Assembly (NCBI RefSeq): GCF_010119935.1 | Contig: NZ_CP048209.1 | Location: 2,297,001 to 2,361,000 of the forward strand | Direction: 5' to 3' | DNA length: 64,000 nt | Origin: Paenibacillus lycopersici | Lineage (GTDB): Bacteria > Bacillota > Bacilli > Paenibacillales > Paenibacillaceae | Part shown: piece after piece, positions 36,068 to 45,116 of the stretch | Numbering within the stretch: position 1 is the stretch's first letter | How the letters are laid out: every line of letters begins with the position of its first letter | Translations under genes and position numbers: made by a program | The notes under the pieces: model-generated | Database searches by the model: none | What the model was told of the DNA's origin: nothing | What the model saw: only the letters and a program-made list of their open reading frames with translations

Positions 36068-36619
36068 GTGGTGGTAGAGCCAGGCCTGATCAAAGCCGCG
36101 CAATCCGGCGATGGCGAAGCTCTTATTGCTCTTTTGCGCCAAATTGAGAATCATGTGTACCGCACCGCATACTATATCGTCAACAACGAGCAGGATGCGA
36201 TGGATGCCGCTCAGGAGGCCCTGATTCGCATTTATACCAAAATCGGCACGTACGAGGAGAAGGCGCAGTTCAAAACCTGGGTTCAGCGGATCGTCACGAA
36301 TATCTGCATCGACAAGTTCAGGCGGAACAAGCCGACCGTGTCCATCGACGAGCATGAGATGGTTTTTCAGGACCGCCATTCCGTCGAAGAGGATGTGATG
36401 TCGTCCTATACGGCGCAGGATATCCGCCAAGCGATCGACAAGCTTCCCGAACATCATCGGGCCGTCGTCGTACTCAGGTACTTGCAGGACTTCTCGTACA
36501 ATGAAATCGCGGATTCGCTCGATTTGCCGCTCAATACGGTGAAATCATACTTATTCCGGGCAAGACAGCAGCTGCAAACCTACCTGCACGACTACCAGAG
36601 AGGAGGTGTCCGAGGATGA
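36068..36619 (+). CDS. ECF-type sigma-70 factor
   Basis: A 183-residue alternative sigma factor of the SigW/SigM size class. Region 2 contains NNEQDAMDAAQEALIRIYTKIGTYEEKAQFKTWVQRIVTNICIDKFRR, and region 4 has LPEHHRAVVVLRYLQDFSYNEIADSLDLPLNTVKSYLFRARQQL (about 125-170). The GTG at 36068 is 7 bp after GAGGGGGG; GTG 36071 is an alternative. The stop overlaps the next gene, its anti-sigma factor. A matching ECF promoter upstream suggests autoregulation. Confidence 0.92.
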   Translation: MVVEPGLIKAAQSGDGEALIALLRQIENHVYRTAYYIVNNEQDAMDAAQEALIRIYTKIGTYEEKAQFKTWVQRIVTNICIDKFRRNKPTVSIDEHEMVFQDRHSVEEDVMSSYTAQDIRQAIDKLPEHHRAVVVLRYLQDFSYNEIADSLDLPLNTVKSYLFRARQQLQTYLHDYQRGGVRG

Positions 36620-37854
36620 ATTGTCAAGAGGTGATGGACTATATGCAACGGCAGCTTGACGGCGACCTGGATGAACGGGAAACCGAAATCTTGATGAATC
36701 ATACGCGGCATTGCTCCGACTGCGCAGCCATGTTCGAGCGGCTGAAGCTGCTTTCTGCGGGTCTTGAAAATTTGCCTAAAGTCGTGCCAAGCTACAGCCT
36801 GGTCGATGCGATATTACCCAAGCTGGCCGAGCTTCAACCATCCGCTCCCGAACCGTCGTCGCCGCTGCCGAATATCGTGATCGGCGGGGTTGAACCGGCG
36901 GCTCCGCGGCGGCCGAAGAAGACCGCGGGCGGCTGGCGGCGCTGGCTTCCGATGACGGCAGGCGGCGGCGTCGTGGCAGCCGGCGTGCTGCTCGGCATGT
37001 TCTACTTGAGCAATCAAGGCGCGCATACGGTGCGGGACAGCGGCAATAGCACCGCCAGCATGACGGCGGATGCCAGCAGCAACGCGGCGAACGACAGCGC
37101 TTCGACTTCGATCATGTCGAACAGCGGCTCTACGGAATCGACGGGCACGGCTCCCGCCAGCTCGGACGATAAAGCCTACAGCGATGTCACGACGAAGAGC
37201 GCGGCGAACGGTTCGGCGAAGAGCGATCAGCTGGCGAAAGGCTTGGCTTCCGTCGATCCGAACGGCGAGCCGATGCCGCCGATTACGGGCAGCGAGCAGG
37301 ACCAGGCGGATGTCGCTCCCGAGGCGTTCTCCCCGAATCAATCGCTCGTCGTCAATCAGGGGAACGATGCGGCCGCTAAGAACGGCGGAGCCCAAGGGGA
37401 CAGCGGCAAGGCATCGGACAGCGCGGACGACGGCGCAGCTTCGAACAGCGCGAACCCGCCGGCGTCGGATGCGAATTCTTCCGGCGGCGCCAACGCCGGT
37501 TCTGCTGCCGGTAAGCCTGCCGACAGCGGCGGCGGAAACCAGCCGAACGGGCTTAGCGCCGCGAACGACAACAGGAAAGATTTCGCGAGCGCGAGCGCGA
37601 ACGCGGTCATGGCGTCGCCGATTTCGCCGAATAAGGCCTACCAAGCGTTCATCGTCGACGATGCGGTCAGCATCTATACGGTCAGCGACAGCCTGCCTGT
37701 TTTCCTTGGAGAGAAGCGAAGCGGCATATCCGACCTGAAATGGTCGGAAGACAGCAAGCAGCTGACCTATACCGCGGTACAGGCCGACGGCTCCAAAGTG
37801 ACGTATGTCGTCGATCCGCAAGCCGGGACGGAACATACGCAATCTAGCAAATAA
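36616..37854 (+). CDS. Membrane anti-sigma factor with zinc-finger (ZAS) domain
   Basis: A 412-residue protein. The cytoplasmic N terminus is a ZAS zinc finger: Cys3, then His29-x3-Cys33-x2-Cys36. One membrane helix lies at about 110-133. The outside part begins with a roughly 190-residue Ala/Ser/Asn/Gly-rich low-complexity region and ends in a short beta-propeller-blade-like segment (DAVSIYTV...GISDLKWSEDSKQLTYTAV). It overlaps the sigma gene by 4 bp, the normal arrangement of a sigma and its membrane inhibitor. The long outside part is a likely envelope-stress sensor; the signal is unknown. Confidence 0.88.
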   Translation: MNCQEVMDYMQRQLDGDLDERETEILMNHTRHCSDCAAMFERLKLLSAGLENLPKVVPSYSLVDAILPKLAELQPSAPEPSSPLPNIVIGGVEPAAPRRPKKTAGGWRRWLPMTAGGGVVAAGVLLGMFYLSNQGAHTVRDSGNSTASMTADASSNAANDSASTSIMSNSGSTESTGTAPASSDDKAYSDVTTKSAANGSAKSDQLAKGLASVDPNGEPMPPITGSEQDQADVAPEAFSPNQSLVVNQGNDAAAKNGGAQGDSGKASDSADDGAASNSANPPASDANSSGGANAGSAAGKPADSGGGNQPNGLSAANDNRKDFASASANAVMASPISPNKAYQAFIVDDAVSIYTVSDSLPVFLGEKRSGISDLKWSEDSKQLTYTAVQADGSKVTYVVDPQAGTEHTQSSK

Positions 37855-38007
37855 TGAAGCTGCCCATGCACACATGACGTGATGTTCGCGTATGGTGTAG
37901 GGAAGAGAAGTCATGGGACGATCGAGCGGGGCTTGTCGTCGTATGACCATTCGCAGCCGGTACCATGGGCCGCTGCTTGCGAATGTTTATATAGATGTTC
38001 GGGGACG

Positions 38008-38038
38008 AAGGGATGGGCGTTTGCTGCCGCATCCCTTT
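38008..38038 (+). terminator. Probable terminator of the sigma/anti-sigma operon
   Basis: AAGGGATG (38008-38015) pairs with CATCCCTT (38030-38037), followed by TTGTTGCGTTTT. The gap 37855-38169 also has an 8-bp inverted repeat at 37948-37955/37978-37985. No gene is visible there. Confidence 0.55.
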
Positions 38039-38169
38039 GTTGCGTTTTCGGCGGAATGGCGCTATCGTTAGAATGACTGTTTAACGTATGCTTTTGGAAG
38101 CGAGTTTTGCTGATCTTGCCGGAGTGCCGGCTGCAAGTTCGCTCGCATAATATATAGGGGGACGAGCGG

Positions 38170-39192
38170 ATGGAACTGAAGGATGCCGCGAAGGAATGGA
38201 AAGCGGGGACGTTTCGCCCCGTCTACGTGCTGTACGGGAAAGACCGGTACCGGATGCGGCAGTTCGTCGAAGCGCTGACGGACAAGCTGCTGCCGGAGGA
38301 TGAACGGGAGCTCGGCATCGTGAAGTACGACACGTCGGAGACGCCGGTCGAGGAGGCGGTCGCCGAGGCCGATACGATGCCGTTCTTCGCATCGCGCAAG
38401 CTCGTGCTCATTCGGGACGTGTCCGTGCTTGCCGCGGCGCAGGGCAAGGAGGGCAAGCTGGAGCATAGCACCGAAACGCTGATCGCCTACTTGAAGCAGC
38501 CTTGCGAGAGCAGTGTCGTCGTGTTTCAAGTGATGGCGGAGAAGCTCGATGAACGACGCAAAGTCGTGAAGCTGCTGAAGGAGCAGAACGCGCTGCTCGC
38601 GTTCCAGGAGCTGCAGGAGCAGGAGCTGCGAGAGTGGACGGTCAAGCGGGCGGAAGAGCAAGCCAGATCCATGAGCCGCGAGGCCGCGCAGCTCTTGCTT
38701 GCCCGGACGGGCTCGAACATGCAGCAGCTTGCGCACGAGGTGGACAAGCTATGTCTGCATGCGGGCAGCGGCGGGCAGATTACCGCCGAGGATGTCGAAA
38801 TGCTGATCGCGTCGACCGTGGAGGAAGACGTATTCGCGCTGATCGACGCGATGGCTTCGCTGAACGTGGAGAAGGCGCTGCGGCTGTACGCGGAGCTGCT
38901 GCTGCGCCGGGAGGAGCCGATCAAGATCGCCGCGCTCATCGCCCGGCAGTTCCGGATCATGCTGCAGGTGAAAGAGCTTGAGCAGCATAACTATTCGCCG
39001 CAGCAGATGGCCGGCCAATTGGGGCTTCATCCGTACGCCGTGAAATTAGCCGCGGAGAAGGCAAGGCGGTTCACGCCCCAAACGCTCGGACGGCATCTGA
39101 GCAAGCTGGCGGAGCTGGATTACGGCATGAAGACGGGCCGCGTGGACAAGACGCTGGGGCTGGAGCTGTTTCTGCTGTCGCTGGCGGCGTAG
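38170..39192 (+). CDS. holA: DNA polymerase III delta subunit
   Basis: A 340-residue clamp-loader subunit that opens the beta sliding clamp. It has the N-terminal RPVYVLYGKDRYRMRQFVEAL (degenerate P-loop region) and the AAA+-type helical collar domain. The C-terminal segment FTPQTLGRHLSKLAELDYGMKTGRVDKTLGLELFLLSL is typical of HolA. The ATG follows AGGGGGAC. It is conserved next to comEC and rpsT in Firmicutes; here the Tat and sigma genes lie in between. Confidence 0.94.
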   Translation: MELKDAAKEWKAGTFRPVYVLYGKDRYRMRQFVEALTDKLLPEDERELGIVKYDTSETPVEEAVAEADTMPFFASRKLVLIRDVSVLAAAQGKEGKLEHSTETLIAYLKQPCESSVVVFQVMAEKLDERRKVVKLLKEQNALLAFQELQEQELREWTVKRAEEQARSMSREAAQLLLARTGSNMQQLAHEVDKLCLHAGSGGQITAEDVEMLIASTVEEDVFALIDAMASLNVEKALRLYAELLLRREEPIKIAALIARQFRIMLQVKELEQHNYSPQQMAGQLGLHPYAVKLAAEKARRFTPQTLGRHLSKLAELDYGMKTGRVDKTLGLELFLLSLAA

Positions 39193-39339
39193 GCGCCGCT
39201 GCCGGTGCGCTCCGCGCCGCAGGCCGTGCCCCTTGCGGCGCCGCAAGGAGCGCGAACCCTTCGCGGCGCAGCGTGCCCATTGCGGCACGGCCTAGCGGCT
39301 GCCGAGGAGCTGCTGTAGAGCGAAGCCCGAAGCCGAGGC

Positions 39340-39676
39340 ATGCGAGGCCGTGTGCGGAAGCTGCCATGCGGGGCGATGCCCTCTACGACCGTGGACCGGG
39401 GGCTGCCGAGCAGCGGAGTCGAAGTATGCGAGGCCGTGTGCGGAAGCTGCTGTGCGGGCAATGCCCCCGCGACCGGGGACCGAGGGCTGTCGAGCAGCGA
39501 AGCCGAAGTATGCGAGGCCGTGTGCGGAAGCTGCCATGCGGGCAATGCCCCCGCGACCGGGGACCGGGGGCTGCCGAGCAGCGAAGCCGAAGTATGCGAG
39601 GCCGTGTGCGGAAGCTGCCATGCGGGCCATCCCCCCGCGACCGGGGACCGGGGGCTGCCGAGCAGCGAAGCCTCGG
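39340..39676. repeat. Four tandem copies of an 84-86-bp repeat after holA
   Basis: Copies start at 39340 (86 bp), 39426 (84 bp), 39510 (84 bp) and 39594. All share ATGCGAGGCCGTGTGCGGAA and GCTGCCGAGCAGCGAAG. Because 84 is a multiple of three, frames on both strands stay open and give repeated peptides with no known domain. The first half of the region (39193-39339) has diverged fragments of the same GC-rich text. Confidence 0.93.
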
Positions 39677-40395
39677 CCCTCGATTCGATTCCACGCCTGC
39701 GATATCGTCGCTAATGAATCGAGGCGGCGCTATTCGCTCCCATTGCCTTACTTCTGTGGTGTAACGAACTTCAGCGTCGTTAGTTGGCCGTTTCGAGCGG
39801 CCTACAAGCCATTTTCACCGAGATAAGGCGTCTCTGATTCGTAAGCGAGCTGCAGGCGTTCAAATGCCCACGTTTAAGGTGTGTACGATTCGTAAGAGCG
39901 AGCAGAGCGGGCACTCCCAAGGCGGGGCATACGGCGTATTGGGCGCATACGGCACATACGCAGCGGACAATGCCCCCGCGACCGGGGACCGAGGGCTGCC
40001 GAGCAGCGAAGCCTCGGTCCTCGATTCGATTCCACGCCTGCGATATCGTCGCTAATGAATCGAGGCGGCGCTATTCGCTCCCATTGCCTTACTTCTGCGC
40101 TGAAACGAACTTCAGCGTCGTTAGTTGACCGTTTCGAGCGGCCTACAAGCCATTTTCACCGAGATAAGGCGTCTCTGATTCGTAAGCGAGCTGCAGGCGT
40201 TCAAATGACCCGTTTAAGGCGTGTACGATTCGTAAGAACGAGCAGAGCGGGCACTCCCAAGGCGGCGCATACGGCGTATAGGGCGCATACGGCACATACG
40301 CAGCGGACAATGCCACCCGCGACCGAGGACCGGGGGCTGCCGAGCAGCGAAGCCTTGGTCATCGATTCCACGCTTACGATAGCGCCGCACAAGGT
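39633..40395. repeat. 341-bp direct tandem repeat, two full copies and a partial third
   Basis: Copy A is 39633-39973, copy B 39974-40314 and a partial copy C begins at 40315. The same landmarks recur exactly 341 bp apart, with few differences. The head of each copy is the core of the 84-bp repeat. The rest holds TAACGAACTTCAGCGTCGTT-type sequence, GATTCGTAAG and CATACGGC blocks. No gene is supported in 39193-40424. Confidence 0.93.
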
Positions 40396-40424
40396 GGTGC
40401 ATCGCAGAAAACCGCAGAAAACAT

Positions 40425-40465
40425 AAAAAGTCCTGCTCCTTCGCCAAGGCGAAAGGCAGGACTTT
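40425..40465 (-). terminator. Terminator of rpsT (minus strand)
   Basis: AAAGTCCTGC (40427-40436) pairs with GCAGGACTTT (40456-40465), with an inner TTCGCC/GGCGAA stem. The A-run at 40425-40429 gives the T-tract. Confidence 0.9.
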
Positions 40466-40477
40466 CATTTCGTTTGA

Positions 40478-40750
40478 TTAGGCTTGTGCGCTCAGTGCGT
40501 TCAGCTTCTTAGCCAGACGCGACTTTTTGCGAGCAGCTGCATTTTTATGGATCAGGCCTTTAGTAACAGCTTTGTCCAGCTTCTTCGTTGCAGTGATCAG
40601 AGCAGCTTTAGCGGCTTCGACATCAGTAGCAACAACAGCTTGGTCAGCAGCTTTAACGGCCGTGCGGAGCGCGGATTTCTGAGAAGCGTTCAAAGCGCGG
40701 CGTTTCTCGATTGTTTTCACGCGTTTTACTGCGGATTTAATGTTTGGCAT
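40478..40750 (-). CDS. rpsT: 30S ribosomal protein S20
   Basis: A 90-residue basic protein that binds 16S rRNA in the 30S body. It shows [32 protein letters not shown] and [21 protein letters not shown]. The start (40748-40750) has a near-perfect AGGAGGTG. In the leader, AAAGGG/CCCTTT (40770-40785) could form a small hairpin close to the ribosome binding site. Divergent from gpr, as in other Firmicutes, but now separated by an insertion sequence. Confidence 0.98.
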   Translation of the reverse strand: MPNIKSAVKRVKTIEKRRALNASQKSALRTAVKAADQAVVATDVEAAKAALITATKKLDKAVTKGLIHKNAAARKKSRLAKKLNALSAQA

Positions 40751-40806
40751 TGCATTCACCTCCTGTAAGAAAGGGAAAACCCTTTGTAACAAACACAACT
40801 TGACAT

Positions 40807-40835
40807 AGTTTATCATGGGCAAGGACAAAATGCAA
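40807..40835 (-). promoter_or_regulatory. Probable rpsT promoter (minus strand)
   Basis: On the minus strand TTGCAT (40830-40835) and TAAACT (40807-40812) are 17 bp apart. The -35 ends at the first base of the target duplication of the insertion sequence. Confidence 0.55.
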
Positions 40836-40854
40836 TAGCATCCGGCGCTTCGAT
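40835..40854. repeat. Left copy of the 20-bp target-site duplication
   Basis: Identical to 42299-42318, directly flanking the insertion sequence. Confidence 0.85.
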
Positions 40855-42298
40855 GTTGTTCGTCTGTGATAATGTCACCCTGTAACTGTTCTGAGATAAT
40901 GTCACTATGAGACAGGAGACCATGACATTGACGAACACAGAGCTGAAGAAGGTATTGGTTGTGGAGAAAGTGTTGGATGGACACATGACGAATGAGGAAG
41001 GAGCTGCCCTGCTGGGGCTTTCGGTTAGACAGGTTCAACGTCTGAAAAAACGTTATCAAGTCGGAAACGCTGGGGGGATCGCTCACGGCAATCGCGGACG
41101 TAAGCCCGTTCATGCCTTGTCCGCGGAAATCAAGGATCGAGTCGCGGAACTTTACACACAAAAGTATCAAGGCAGCAACAGCTGTCACTTTGCCGAACTG
41201 CTTGCTGAGCATGAGGGGATTGAACTAAGCGGCGTCAGCACACGTCGCATTCTCCTCACCAAGGGTTTGAAATCGGCGAAACAGCGTAGACGTTCGAAGG
41301 TGCACCAGCCCCGTAAACGTCGCTCCCAAGTCGGTATGCTTTGGCAGATCGACGCAACTCCGTATGCTTGGCTCGAGGATCGTGCCCCTGTCTTTGCCCT
41401 TCACGCCGCCATCGACGACGCTACCGGCATCGTGACAGGCGCCGTATTCATGCCCACTGAATGCCGCGAAGGGTATTCGCTTGTGATGATGCAGGGAATC
41501 AAGAAACAAGGCATCCCACTCGGACTCTACAGCGATCGCCACACCATCTTCCGTTCGCCGAACGAGAAACTTACCTTGGAGCAGCAGCTTGCTGGCATGA
41601 CCAAGCCCCTCTCGCACTTTGGCAAGGCTATGCATGAATTGGGCATCGAACACATCAAGGCCGTCACGCCGCAAGCCAAGGGCCGCATTGAGCGCCTCTG
41701 GGTGACGCTGCAGGACCGCCTCGTCATTGAGCTGCGATTGCTCGGTGTATCGACCATCGAGGAGGCCAATAAGGCACTCCCCAAGCTTATCGCCAAGCAC
41801 AACAAGCAGTTTGCCGTAGCCCCCGTATCTGCCGACTCCGCTTACCGCAAGCTTGGCAAGGACGTACGCTTAGAGCATGTATTCACGACACGTGAACATC
41901 GTAAGCTGGGTACGGGCCGAACGCTTTCGTACGGCGGGAGGATTTACACCTTCGCCAAGGCGGTACCGGGACACTGGGATGCCAAATCCGTTGTCGAGGT
42001 CCGAGAGACACTTAGCGGGGCCTTGCTGATCTGGCACAACGGAGAGGCCTTAATGCTGAAGGAGACCACGAAAGCGGTCCGACAGGCGGAGAAGAAGCCC
42101 AATAAAAAAGCGGGTATTGCGCAGCCACGCAAACCCGCCGCTGACCATCCTTGGAAAAGGACGTATCAGGTACACCAAAAACAGATTCAGAATACCACAA
42201 TGCAAGGCCGAAACCAAGCCACCTGACGGTGGCTTTAAACTCAACGGGGGTGACATTTTCACAGAACAGTTAGGGTGACATTCTCTCAGACAATTGAC
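40855..42298 (+). mobile_element. Complete insertion sequence, ISNCY family (IS1202-like), 1444 bp
   Basis: The element carries one full-length transposase. Its ends are imperfect inverted repeats of about 50 bp: 40855-40905 and 42250-42298. Both contain AATGTCACCCT and AACTGTTCTG, and AATGTCAC recurs at the inner edge. A 20-bp direct repeat flanks it exactly. IS1202-group elements are known to make unusually long target duplications of this order. All parts look intact, so the insertion is probably recent. Confidence 0.9.
40907..42226 (+). CDS. ISNCY-family DDE transposase
   Basis: A 439-residue transposase. An N-terminal helix-turn-helix ([26 protein letters not shown], about 25-52) and a second DNA-binding part precede the rve/integrase catalytic core. 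The core has Asp149 (QIDATPYAW), Asp210 (LYSDRHT) and Glu262 ([11 protein letters not shown]), a complete DDE triad. The start may be ATG 40907 or ATG 40922 (AGGAG three bases upstream). The codon use is less GC-rich than in neighbours, consistent with acquisition by transfer. Confidence 0.92.
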   Translation: MRQETMTLTNTELKKVLVVEKVLDGHMTNEEGAALLGLSVRQVQRLKKRYQVGNAGGIAHGNRGRKPVHALSAEIKDRVAELYTQKYQGSNSCHFAELLAEHEGIELSGVSTRRILLTKGLKSAKQRRRSKVHQPRKRRSQVGMLWQIDATPYAWLEDRAPVFALHAAIDDATGIVTGAVFMPTECREGYSLVMMQGIKKQGIPLGLYSDRHTIFRSPNEKLTLEQQLAGMTKPLSHFGKAMHELGIEHIKAVTPQAKGRIERLWVTLQDRLVIELRLLGVSTIEEANKALPKLIAKHNKQFAVAPVSADSAYRKLGKDVRLEHVFTTREHRKLGTGRTLSYGGRIYTFAKAVPGHWDAKSVVEVRETLSGALLIWHNGEALMLKETTKAVRQAEKKPNKKAGIAQPRKPAADHPWKRTYQVHQKQIQNTTMQGRNQAT

Positions 42299-42318
42299 AT
42301 AGCATCCGGCGCTTCGAT
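42299..42318. repeat. Right copy of the 20-bp target-site duplication
   Basis: Identical to 40835-40854; marks the right boundary of the insertion sequence. Confidence 0.85.
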
Positions 42319-42354
42319 TCCGCTTATATTCTGCGTTCGTCTCCGCCAAGCATC

Positions 42355-42384
42355 GCATAATTCGCGTTCGGCTTCCGCAAACTA
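42355..42384 (+). promoter_or_regulatory. Sigma-G/F-type promoter of gpr
   Basis: GCATA (42355-42359), an 18-bp spacer and CAAACTA (42378-42384) match GHATR-N18-CATNHTA with one mismatch. gpr is a known forespore gene. The -35 starts 37 bp after the right target duplication. Confidence 0.5.
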
Positions 42385-42419
42385 ATGTCATTCGAAGATG
42401 GAAGGAGCGCCCTTATTCT

Positions 42420-43424
42420 ATGAGTGACCTGGATCTGCAGCGGTTTAACGTCGGCATCGACCTGGCGCTGGAAGCGAAGGAACTGGCGGAATCCGGCGGA
42501 AACGGCCCGGTGCCCGGGGTATTGTCCGAGGTGACGGACGACGACGGCATCAAGATAACCCGTCTGGATATTACGACCGAAGAAGGCTCGCGCATTATGG
42601 GGAAAATGATCGGCCATTACGTCACGTTCGAGGTGCCGGAGCTGCGCAAGCAGGATACCGGCCTGCAGGATCGCGTCGCCACGAAGCTCGCGCAGGAATT
42701 CGCCGGCTTCCTGGAGCGGATCGGCGTCGGCAAAGCCGCCAACGTACTGATCGTCGGCCTTGGCAACTGGAACGTCACGCCGGACGCGCTCGGCCCGATC
42801 GTGGTCGAGAACACGCTCGTGACGCGGCATTTCTTCGAGCTGATGCCGAATGAAGTGGCGCCGGGCTACCGGAACGTCAGCGCGATCGCGCCCGGCGTGC
42901 TCGGCATTACCGGCATCGAGTCGAGCGATATCGTGCAGGGGATCGTCGACCGATCCAAGCCGGATCTCATTATCGCCATCGACGCGCTTGCATCGAAAGC
43001 GCTGGAACGGGTGAACACGACGATCCAGATCGCCGATACCGGCATCCATCCCGGTTCCGGCATCGGCAACAAGCGGCGCGGGCTGACGAAGGACATTCTC
43101 GGCGTGCCCGTCGTCGCGATCGGCGTGCCGACGGTGCTGTACGCGTCCACGATCGTCAGCAACAGCATCGACCTGCTGCGGGAGCATCTGATGCGGCATG
43201 CGGGGCAGGCCGACGGGTTCATGGGGCTGCTGGATTCCATTGACGAGAACGAGCGTCTGCAGCTCGTCCGCGAGGCGCTCGGGCCGCTTGGCCACGACCT
43301 GCTCGTGACGCCGAAGGAAATCGACCAGTTCATCGAGGACATCGCCAACATCGTCGCCAGCGGGCTGAACGCCGCGCTTCACGAAGCGGTCGACAAGACC
43401 AACGTCGCCGCTTATACGCACTGA
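42420..43424 (+). CDS. gpr: GPR germination protease
   Basis: A 334-residue aspartic-like endopeptidase (family A25) that degrades small acid-soluble spore proteins at germination. It is made as a zymogen; residues 1-15 (up to NVGIDLALEA) correspond to the propeptide region. Conserved parts include LIVGLGNWNVTPDALGPIVVENTLVTRH, PGVLGITGIESSDIVQGIV and DTGIHPGSGIGNKRRGLT. The ATG at 42420 follows GGAAGGAGCG. Confidence 0.96.
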   Translation: MSDLDLQRFNVGIDLALEAKELAESGGNGPVPGVLSEVTDDDGIKITRLDITTEEGSRIMGKMIGHYVTFEVPELRKQDTGLQDRVATKLAQEFAGFLERIGVGKAANVLIVGLGNWNVTPDALGPIVVENTLVTRHFFELMPNEVAPGYRNVSAIAPGVLGITGIESSDIVQGIVDRSKPDLIIAIDALASKALERVNTTIQIADTGIHPGSGIGNKRRGLTKDILGVPVVAIGVPTVLYASTIVSNSIDLLREHLMRHAGQADGFMGLLDSIDENERLQLVREALGPLGHDLLVTPKEIDQFIEDIANIVASGLNAALHEAVDKTNVAAYTH

Positions 43425-43480
43425 TCCTGCCGCGCAGCTCGGCCGGCAGATCGGCAGCCGGCGGTTCGCCGGCCTGCGCA

Positions 43481-43512
43481 AGTCCCCGCCTCTTATGGGC
43501 GGGGGCTTTTTT
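43481..43512 (+). terminator. Terminator after gpr
   Basis: A 10-bp stem (43481-43490 with 43498-43507) and six T residues. Confidence 0.92.
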
Positions 43513-43701
43513 GTCATGTCCGCTCCCGTCAAGATAACGGACCGCGAATCTATAAATCTCTTATCTCGCATCTGTCAGCGAGGCAGGCATTCTAGCGTTC
43601 TATTAAACTTTCGGTTCTAGCAAACGGCTTGTCTTCATATGATGGAATCAAGCCTGGTTCAGGCAAGCAAATCAATCGAGGAACTGGGAGGAACAACGCG
43701 A

Positions 43702-45075
43702 ATGAAACGAATCATAATGACGCTCAACCTCGGCAAAAGCAGCCTGCGGCTCAGGCGGCTGCTCGTTGCCGGACGCACCTTCGCCCTGCTGTCATTAGGA
43801 TCGATGGTCCTTGTTCTTGTCGTCGGCATCGGCATGATCGTGCAGCAGAAAGCCTCAACGTCGCCGGTGTCTTCCATGAAAGGCTTCGCGGCCTCTGTCG
43901 GAAACGGATTGTTTGCGGACATGCTCGCCATGGAAATGCCGGGAACGGCCAAGCCCGACGAGCCATCGTCGATTTCCGGCCATCGAATCGGCAGTTTCCT
44001 CGTTCGTCTGTTGACGGACATTAACCCTGACGATCCCAAAAGTCTGCTGGCCAGCCAGTATCCGGGACTGGACAGCGATAAAGCGACGCTGCTGCAAGGC
44101 GGAACGGGCGAAGGCGCCGCGGTCGAGCCCGAGGATCATGAATCGATTCCGGACAACGGCGGCAACGATGCGGATACGACGGACGGCTTGTCCGACGCCG
44201 ACCGCCCCGATCACGATCCCGGCGACACGGGAAGCGCCGATACGGGAAGCGTTGACAGCGGAAACGATGGCCAATCGTCCGGCGGAAAGTTCGGCGATGC
44301 GCCTGGCAATACATCCGGCGATACACCCGGAGAAGCTTCCGGCGGCAAGCCCGGCGACACGGCAGGGACGGACAGCGGCAGCGGCAAGCCCGTGCCCGCC
44401 GATCCGGCGAAGCCGACGACGGGAGGGAAGAACGTCGTCTTCATCTACCATTCCCACGCCCGCGAATCGTGGTACCCGGAAGTCAGCAACAAGAAGCTAC
44501 CGGAATCCCCGACGACGAATATTACGTTGCTCGGCAAGCGTCTGGCCGAGGACTTGGGGAAGGTCGGCATCGGCGCGCTCCATTCGGGGACGGATTATCC
44601 GACGGCGATTAAAAACTACAATTGGAACCTATCCTATAAATATTCCAAGCAATCGGTTCTGGCGGCGCTCTCGACGAATAAAGAGCTGAAATTCTTCTTC
44701 GACATCCATCGCGACTCGAAGCGCCGCAAGGATACCACGGTCACGATCGACGGCAAGGATTACGCGCAGGTGTTTCTGATCATCGGGCACGCGAACCCGA
44801 ACTGGGAGAAGAACGAGGCGTTCGCGAGCTCGATCAACGACAAGCTGAACAGCCAATATCCCGGCTTGTCGCACGGCATATGGGCCAAGACGACGGCAAG
44901 CGGCAACGGCGAATACAATCAGTCGATCGCGCCGGACAGCGTGCTGATCGAGGTCGGCGGCGTCGACAACACGCTGGCGGAATCGTACCGGACGATCGAC
45001 GTGCTGGCGAAGGTCATTTCGGATCTGTACTGGCAGGACGAGAAGGTATCGGCTCCGCAAACGAAGACGAAATAA
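43702..45075 (+). CDS. spoIIP: Stage II sporulation protein P
   Basis: A 457-residue membrane-anchored amidase/endopeptidase that, with SpoIID and SpoIIM, thins septal peptidoglycan during engulfment. An N-terminal membrane helix (about 25-50) precedes a Gly/Asp/Ser-rich linker (about 130-235). The catalytic domain follows, with FIYHSHARESWYPE (zinc His), FFDIHRDS and VLIEVGGVDNT (Glu). The ATG at 43702 follows GGGAGGA; the frame is open to 43639. A CATATGAT at 43636 could be part of a sigma-E promoter, but no matching -35 was found. Confidence 0.95.
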   Translation: MKRIIMTLNLGKSSLRLRRLLVAGRTFALLSLGSMVLVLVVGIGMIVQQKASTSPVSSMKGFAASVGNGLFADMLAMEMPGTAKPDEPSSISGHRIGSFLVRLLTDINPDDPKSLLASQYPGLDSDKATLLQGGTGEGAAVEPEDHESIPDNGGNDADTTDGLSDADRPDHDPGDTGSADTGSVDSGNDGQSSGGKFGDAPGNTSGDTPGEASGGKPGDTAGTDSGSGKPVPADPAKPTTGGKNVVFIYHSHARESWYPEVSNKKLPESPTTNITLLGKRLAEDLGKVGIGALHSGTDYPTAIKNYNWNLSYKYSKQSVLAALSTNKELKFFFDIHRDSKRRKDTTVTIDGKDYAQVFLIIGHANPNWEKNEAFASSINDKLNSQYPGLSHGIWAKTTASGNGEYNQSIAPDSVLIEVGGVDNTLAESYRTIDVLAKVISDLYWQDEKVSAPQTKTK

Positions 45076-45116
45076 TCGTTTGCGGCCGGATGGGATACTA
45101 AAGGGGGAAACGGATT

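Noticed and set aside
37879-38076. Small open frame between the anti-sigma gene and holA
   Set aside because: It lacks a ribosome binding site and runs through two hairpins; the sequence has no protein-like pattern.
39340-39714. A Cys-rich repeat protein encoded by the 84-bp repeats
   Set aside because: No ribosome binding site, several frames are equally open on both strands, and the repeat blends into plainly non-coding 341-bp repeats.
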